From contig NZ_JOGR01000004.1 of NCBI RefSeq assembly GCF_000719515.1, positions 270,071-334,070 on the forward strand: DNA of 64,000 nt. The letters are read 5' to 3'. Shown piece after piece: positions 59,480 through 64,000 of this stretch (position 1 is the stretch's first letter; each line of letters starts with the position of its first letter). Position numbers and translations under genes: made by a program. The DNA is from Glycomyces sp. NRRL B-16210 (lineage in GTDB: Bacteria > Actinomycetota > Actinomycetes > Mycobacteriales > Micromonosporaceae). The notes below the pieces were generated by a model. It was not told the DNA's origin. It saw only the letters and a program-made list of their open reading frames with translations, and ran no database searches.

Positions 59480-59638
59480 GAATGCGCACTCCTTGGGGGG
59501 AATCGGTTGCGGGTTGGAGACCCGCACGGTGGTCCGGCCGATGATCTGGGTGAGGGGCCGGCGAAGCGACCGAACGGCGGTCGGGCCGCCGCCCGCAGAC
59601 CAGACTTCGCGATCAGGACTGGAGATCGGGCTTGGCGG

Positions 59639-59971
59639 TCAGGTCCGCAGGTCGCCTTCGAGCTGGGTGAAAATCTGCGCGATCTCGTCGTCGGTGGCCT
59701 GGTGGTCGTCGGCCATGTCCCGCAGCGCTGCGGAGAGGCCGGTCAGATCCTCGACCACGCCGCCGAAGCACTCGGAGACGGCCTCCACGCACGCCTCGTG
59801 GGCGATGCCGCCCGCGGTGCCGATCGTGTCGCCGCCGAAGGCGCTCGCGTACTGGCCGACCGACGCGATGAACTGGTCGAGGAGCGCCTGCACCTCGTCC
59901 TTCGCACCGTCGAGCTCGTCGGCGGACCGCCGCATCGTCTCGGGGTCGACGTCCATGCCCGCCATGGTCAT
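59639..59971 (-). CDS. EspC/WXG100-like type VII secretion protein
   Basis: 110 aa, almost entirely helical, with acidic VDPETMRRSADELDGAKDEVQALL and DMADDHQATDDEIAQIFTQLE. The size and helix-turn-helix hairpin fit WXG100/EspC-type ESX-secreted proteins, though a strict W-x-G is absent. ATG 59971 follows GGAGG and overlaps the previous gene (ATGA). Gap 59528-59638 upstream of the toxin module has no gene. Probably a partner protein secreted with, or needed by, the toxin. Confidence 0.75.
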   Translation of the reverse strand: MTMAGMDVDPETMRRSADELDGAKDEVQALLDQFIASVGQYASAFGGDTIGTAGGIAHEACVEAVSECFGGVVEDLTGLSAALRDMADDHQATDDEIAQIFTQLEGDLRT

Positions 59972-60366
59972 CGACCTCCGTGGACTTTGGACATGAGTTC
60001 GCCGACCGCGGCGTGCATGTCCTTGAACTGCTGGAGCGAGGCGTCCTGGAGGCGGGCCATCTGCGCGTTGACCGCCTGCATGTCGGGGGCGGGGGCGTCG
60101 GTGGCCGTCAGTTCGGACCGCTGGTCGAGCGCGGTGTTGACCGCCAGCGTGAGCTGCTCGACGAGCGCCTCGGGGCCGTCTTTGAGGGCGCTGAGGGTCA
60201 TCTTGATCCGCTCGAAGCGCCCGTCGGTGCCGAGGGTGACCTTGATGCGGCCGTCGGCGGCCTCGGTCAGTATCGGCTCCGATTGGCCGCCAGGCGAATC
60301 AGGGCCGTGCGACAGCGTCTCGCGCGTCTGCGCGAGCTGCTGTGCGAGCTGGTCTTCTCCGAACAT
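59968..60366 (-). CDS. YbaB/EbfC-family protein (first paralogue in cassette)
   Basis: 132 aa. ATG 60366 follows GGGAGG. A beta-rich core (KVTLGTDGRFERIKMTLSALK) and the helix VNTALDQRSEL are the YbaB pattern; the C-terminal helix is LQDASLQQFKDMHAAV. YbaB proteins bind DNA, but variants next to WXG genes are common in actinomycete type-VII-like toxin cassettes, where their role is unknown. Coupled to the EspC-like gene through a 4 nt overlap. Confidence 0.8.
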   Translation of the reverse strand: MFGEDQLAQQLAQTRETLSHGPDSPGGQSEPILTEAADGRIKVTLGTDGRFERIKMTLSALKDGPEALVEQLTLAVNTALDQRSELTATDAPAPDMQAVNAQMARLQDASLQQFKDMHAAVGELMSKVHGGR

Positions 60367-60496
60367 TCGGACCTCCCGCCGCCGGACAGTACCGGAGGAA
60401 ACCTGGACATAAGCTGGCGGCACTTCGCACCGCCGCAACCGATCACACAAGGGCGTCGCCGGAAATGGTTCGGAGGGCGCCTGCGACGCGCCGCCG

Positions 60497-60898
60497 TCAG
60501 GCGCTCTTGTTGAGCTTGCCCAGGACCTGGCCGATCGAGGCGCTCATGGCCTGGAGCTGGCGGACTCCCGCGTCCTGGACCTCGGCGAGGGACTCGCCGA
60601 TGGCCTGGAGGTCGGGGACGCGCTCGTCGGAGCCGACCATGGCGGAGCGCTGGTCGAGCGCGTCGTTGAGGGCGGTCAGGACGTGTTCGGCGATGTAGTC
60701 GGTGCCTTCCTTGACCGCCTTGGGTTCGACGTTGATCGCCGAGACGCGGCCGTCGACTCCGAGGGTGACGCTGACGAGCCCGTTGGCGGACGCGGCGGTG
60801 ACAGGTTTGGCCTGGCCGTCCTCCGGGGAGGCGGTCGCTTTCGCCAGGGCCGCGCGGGCCTCGGCGAGTTGCTGCGCGGGATCGCTCTCTGCGGACAT
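60497..60898 (-). CDS. YbaB/EbfC-family protein (second paralogue)
   Basis: 133 aa. ATG 60898 with GAGGGGA upstream. VSVTLGVDGRVSAINVEPKAV and LNDALDQRSAMV match the first paralogue (LDQRS shared), and the terminal helices align. It is the first gene of the cassette, 130 nt ahead of the paralogue. Presumed duplicated. Confidence 0.8.
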   Translation of the reverse strand: MSAESDPAQQLAEARAALAKATASPEDGQAKPVTAASANGLVSVTLGVDGRVSAINVEPKAVKEGTDYIAEHVLTALNDALDQRSAMVGSDERVPDLQAIGESLAEVQDAGVRQLQAMSASIGQVLGKLNKSA

Positions 60899-61037
60899 CG
60901 GTTCCCCTCTGGTATTCGAAACCCTGTGATCGTAGCCCGCAGATGGGGATGAGCGCGGACACGCGGGTCGGCGCACCGGAATGAGGAACGCCCCCCGGTG
61001 ACGCGCTCAGCATTCGACCGGGCCGCCCACTGACTGC

Positions 61038-61865
61038 CTACAGCGCGAGCATCGCCGCGGCGACCTCTCCGGCGGCCGCGTCAGGGAGGGCGCTCGCAGC
61101 CTGTTCGAGCACGAGCAGTCGTGCGCCGGGAATCTCCCGAGCGAGTGCCTCTCCATTTCCCACCGGGAAGAAGCGGTCGTGCTGACCGTGGACCACCAGA
61201 GTCGGTATTGCAAGCCCGGCTAGCCGCTCGCGCCAGCGCGGCGTGCAGTCGAGCCTGGCGAAGACCATGCCCAACTGGTTGGCCATCTGGACCGCCGGTT
61301 CGGTGCTCGGGGTGCGGTCGAAGATGCGTTCGGCACGCGCGCTGGCCTCGGCGGGATCGTCGCCGAGGATTTCGGCTCCGGCCGCCGCGTACCGGGCCAC
61401 GGCCGCCCGGTCGGACCAGTCGGGCATCGGGAGCGAGAACTGCCGGTGCATGGTCTCGGCGTCGTGGTCGGGCAGGTCGTCGTCAACCGGGCCCGGCGCG
61501 ACGGGCCGCGTCCCAACAAGAGTGAGGGCCGAGAACGCCTCCGGGTGGTCAAGTGCCGCAACCTGGGCGACCATGCCCCCAACCCCGATGCCCGCCAGAT
61601 GCGCAGGCCGAGCGTCAAGTCCACGCGCGAGTTCAGCTGCGTCGGCGGCGAGGTCGCGCAGCGTATATGCAGGCGCTTCAGGTTCAACGGTCGTCGATGC
61701 ACCCGCGTCGCGCAGGTCGTACCGCACCACATGACGTCCCCCGCGCGCGAGCGCCTCGCAGAGCGCGTCGGGCCAGGAAAGCATGGTCGTGCCGCCCGCG
61801 AGCAGCACAAGAGGCGCCGACGCGTCACCGAAATGCTCGACCCCGAGCGTGACCTTCTCAGACAT
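61038..61865 (-). CDS. Alpha/beta hydrolase homologue lacking catalytic Ser and His
   Basis: 275 aa from ATG 61865 (GGGGAG upstream). The fold is intact: LVLLAGGTTMLSWPDALCEAL, VVRYDLRDAGAS and LVVHGQHDRFFPVG. The nucleophile elbow is LAGIGVGGMVAQ, where the G-x-S-x-G serine is Gly, and the C-terminal motif normally G-H-x-x-P is EQAASALPD, where His is Ser. Thus two of three triad residues are missing; the acidic Asp remains. It is probably a non-catalytic ligand-binding protein or a decaying enzyme. The frame is undisturbed, which favours selection for some function. Confidence 0.8.
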   Translation of the reverse strand: MSEKVTLGVEHFGDASAPLVLLAGGTTMLSWPDALCEALARGGRHVVRYDLRDAGASTTVEPEAPAYTLRDLAADAAELARGLDARPAHLAGIGVGGMVAQVAALDHPEAFSALTLVGTRPVAPGPVDDDLPDHDAETMHRQFSLPMPDWSDRAAVARYAAAGAEILGDDPAEASARAERIFDRTPSTEPAVQMANQLGMVFARLDCTPRWRERLAGLAIPTLVVHGQHDRFFPVGNGEALAREIPGARLLVLEQAASALPDAAAGEVAAAMLAL

Positions 61866-62011
61866 GAGCAACTCCCCCGATCGGGCAGCCTGACGGCCGC
61901 AGTCATATAGACGAGATACGAAGCCGAGAATCATCGGCCCCAAGCAGCACCGAGGAACGCCCGACACCCATACCCCCATCTCTGTTGTCGCCGTGGACGA
62001 ACGAAGGCAGA

Positions 62012-62524
62012 ATGCTCGCTGTGATCGAGTTGCGCGTACTGACCGCTGATGACTGGGCCCTGTGGCGAGAGCTCCGCCTCGCGGCACTCACCGAGGCGCC
62101 CTACGCCTTCGCATCGCGATTGTCCGACTGGCAGGGCGAACATGACAACGAACAGCGCTGGCGGGCACGCTTGGAGATGGCGGGCTCGTACAACCTCGCC
62201 GCGATGATCGACGGTCACCCAATCGGCATGGCCAGCGGCGTACCGACCGACGAACCCGCCACCATAGAATTGATCGCCATGTGGGTGAACCCGAAGGCTC
62301 GGGGAAAAGGCGTCGGCGACCGGCTGGTGAACGAAATCGCGACCTGGGCCGAAAAGATCGGAGCGAAGATCCTGCGGCTAGGAGTAGCAGAAGGCAACCC
62401 GGCCGCCGCCGAACTCTACCGACGAAACGGCTTCCAGGACACTGGAGGAATCGGCGACTCGATGCCAGACGGAGTAAGCCGAGAAAGACGCATGGAAAAA
62501 CAACTCCGCACTTCAACCGGATAA
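62012..62524 (+). CDS. GNAT-family N-acetyltransferase
   Basis: 170 aa. ATG 62012 (GAAGG upstream); GTG 62021 is an alternative. The acetyl-CoA loop is VNPKARGKGVGDRLV, with WALWRELRLAALTEAPYAF at the N-terminus typical of the RimI/aminoglycoside-like group. The last 80 codons favour A-ending codons (GGA, CGA, AGA, GTA), unlike the first half. Acceptor substrate unknown. Divergent from the pseudo-hydrolase. Confidence 0.85.
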   Translation: MLAVIELRVLTADDWALWRELRLAALTEAPYAFASRLSDWQGEHDNEQRWRARLEMAGSYNLAAMIDGHPIGMASGVPTDEPATIELIAMWVNPKARGKGVGDRLVNEIATWAEKIGAKILRLGVAEGNPAAAELYRRNGFQDTGGIGDSMPDGVSRERRMEKQLRTSTG

Positions 62525-62708
62525 GTATCGCCACTCCCAGCAAACCGAAAGCAAGAATACAAACCAGCCTCATCATGCCCGCCAATGAGAACCGCACCCG
62601 TCGCGACCGGCCGCCTACTGCGGTCGGTCTGGTCGGTCCGGCTCACCCGCGTGAGCCGATCGGACCGGAGCGACCGTTCCGCGCTGCCGTGGCCGGTTTG
62701 GTGTTCGG

Positions 62709-63090
62709 TTGCGGTGCAAGCAGGCAGCGACGGAGCGGCCGCCGGAAAGGTCGTGGTGTGCTGCCGGGGCCGGGCCGTGTGCGAATAGCGGTACAACCCA
62801 TCAGCGACGGGAGCGGCGCGGGGACGGCCTGCGGTGCGCTGCCGGGCCGGGGCCAGTTTCGGTCGAAGCCCAGGCGGGCGGCGGCGAAGCGGCGGCGCGA
62901 AGCCGAAGGTTTGTGTCCGCAGTGCGGTCGTCTTCGGTGCTGGTGCTGGTGCTGGTGCTAGGCGGGAGCCGGTGTCGGTGGTGGGCCGGTGTGGTGGTGT
63001 TGAGGCCAGGATGGTGTCGGTCGCGGTACCACCGGGCAGCGACGGAGCAGCTGCCGAGAGGGCCGTGGCCGGTTGCCGGGCTTAGGGCGA
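62709..63090. repeat. Three degenerate copies of a ~50-75 bp unit
   Basis: Copies contain GCGGT.C followed by CAGCGACGG (starting at 62725, 62802 and 63038), then a GC-rich tail ending near CTGCCGGG(G)CC. They diverge by perhaps 20-30 percent. No IS ends or target duplications seen. Confidence 0.55.
62936..62959. repeat. Tandem repeat GGTGCT x4
   Basis: Four exact 6-bp units. Confidence 0.9.
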
Positions 63091-63647
63091 CTTCGATCAT
63101 GGTTCGAGTCGTCACCGAGGCAGTGCCGGTGTCGAGTCGGGGGTGCGTTGCCGAGGCGGGGCCGTGTCCGGTACCGGCGCGGGACCCGATCCGGCGGATC
63201 GCGCCGCAAACCGGCCTGCGGCCGCCGCCCAACCCAACGATGCGGAGAGCGCAGAGGGCTCGGTCATGTCCTGCATCGCCTCCACACTCCCTTCCGCTTC
63301 CCACCCCCGCACCTTCCAGTACCGGGCATTGCCACGTTGCCCTTCGCCTTCAGGCTGTCGCCTTCCGGCCCCGGGCATGAACGCCGTACCCTTCGCCTCC
63401 CAGCTCAGGGCAAGCACTCATCGCCCCTCGCCTTCCGGCCCCGGGGCATTCACTCGTTGTTTTTCACCTTCAGGCTGGCACCCTCCGGCGCTGGCTCGCT
63501 ACCTTCGGACCTTCGTCCTCCGGTTCCGGGCTCCCGCCCTCCGCCTCCCGGCTGTGGTTCGCTGCCATCGGGCTTGCGGGCTGGTGCTCTCGGGCACCCG
63601 GCTTCTGCCCTTCGGCGCTCATGCTGCGCTGTCGGGCAGTGTGCTGG

Positions 63648-63678
63648 GTGCAGCCGGTGCAGCCGGTGCAGCCGGTGC
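63648..63678. repeat. Tandem repeat GTGCAGCCG x3.4
   Basis: Three exact 9-bp units and a partial fourth. Confidence 0.9.
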
Positions 63679-64000
63679 GGTCGTGCGGCCGCTGTGGCTG
63701 GTCCAAGGGGCATCGGTCTACCGGCCCGGGGTCCATCCCCTTTTGGCCACAGTCGTGCCCTTGCACCCGGTCGGCATGCTTTCTCCGGCTCGTTCCCGCG
63801 CGTGTGGCGTGGGCGTGGCCCTCTGGTGCCGTGCATGTCTGACGGTTCGTGCGCACTGCGCCTTATAGAGACCCCCCGCACCTGGCCCTCGTGTGTTGCC
63901 CTGTGTGGGTGTCTCGTGCCCAACCGCGCTCATCATTGCGCGTGGCGCGCACCGTGTGTCTCGTTCAGGACACTGCCTCCCGGCCCAGGTGATCCAGACC

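Larger units (their letters stand above)
62525..64000. other. Gene-poor, repeat-rich end of the window
   Basis: 1.48 kb with no convincing gene. Open frames on both strands are low-complexity Arg/Pro/Gly/Ser text without motifs or ribosome-binding sites. Within it lie degenerate long repeats (62709-63090) and short tandem repeats (62936-62959, 63648-63678). Around 63300-63560 imperfect repeats of CCTTCCGGCCCCGG and CTTCAGGCTG are visible. Confidence 0.6.

Noticed and set aside
62709..63090. CRISPR array
   Set aside because: The repeats are diverged, unequally spaced and without constant-length spacers; no cas genes.
63143..63868. 241-residue plus frame at the right end
   Set aside because: Cys/Ser/Pro/Arg-rich with repeats at DNA level and no coding signals.

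Overview
The window is high-GC actinomycete DNA. GC is roughly 70 percent, GTG and TTG starts are common, and the families present are actinobacterial: an AfsR-type regulator, XRE/DUF397 pairs, YbaB/WXG cassettes, a WYL regulator and an EmrB-type exporter. The genus cannot be fixed from sequence alone; a Glycomyces/Micromonospora-like soil actinomycete would fit.

Layout. (1) 1-16.8 kb, minus strand: a two-gene Tc (toxin complex) locus. A fused TcB-TcC cocoon/effector protein comes first, then a giant TcA-type translocator with N-terminal peptidoglycan-binding-like repeats that runs off the left edge just before its stop. (2) 17.2-24.2 kb, plus strand: an alpha/beta hydrolase, then a tight five-gene operon of nucleotide N-hydrolase, thymidylate-synthase-like (hydroxymethylase) enzyme, MFS exporter and two ATP-grasp ligases. 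This looks like a small biosynthetic cluster for an aminoacylated 5-substituted pyrimidine and is the best candidate for an undescribed system. (3) 24.2-46 kb: ordinary accessory and housekeeping genes: methyltransferase, subtilase without a signal peptide, two drug-type MFS exporters each divergent from a regulator (AfsR-like, MerR), NmrA-type oxidoreductases, M48 peptidase, Nudix, a WYL regulator divergent from a VOC gene, an aminotransferase, a DMT transporter with a structured leader, and UppP. (4) 46.7-54.3 kb: a carbohydrate island with a secreted GH16 glucanase carrying a ricin-type lectin domain, and a GH13 glucosidase plus ABC importer operon divergent from its LacI regulator, with visible operators and promoters.

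(5) 54.3-57 kb: a decayed stretch of mixed genes with an amber-interrupted HIT gene, a truncated conserved gene, an S1-like small protein and an IS5-type transposase fragment. (6) 57-61 kb, minus strand: an XRE/DUF397 pair and a type-VII-like cassette (two YbaB paralogues, an EspC/WXG-like protein, a WXG-like delivery module and an ADP-ribosyltransferase toxin split by an overlapping start/stop). A probable pseudo-hydrolase and a GNAT gene follow. (7) 62.5-64 kb: a gene-poor repeat-rich end.

Several ORFs lack a stop where homologues would end and run into neighbours (MerR, the M48-linked gene, DUF397, the hydrolase opposite the DMT transporter). In this GC-rich context the literal ORF ends should be treated with caution. 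All homology statements come from reading motifs, not from database searches.
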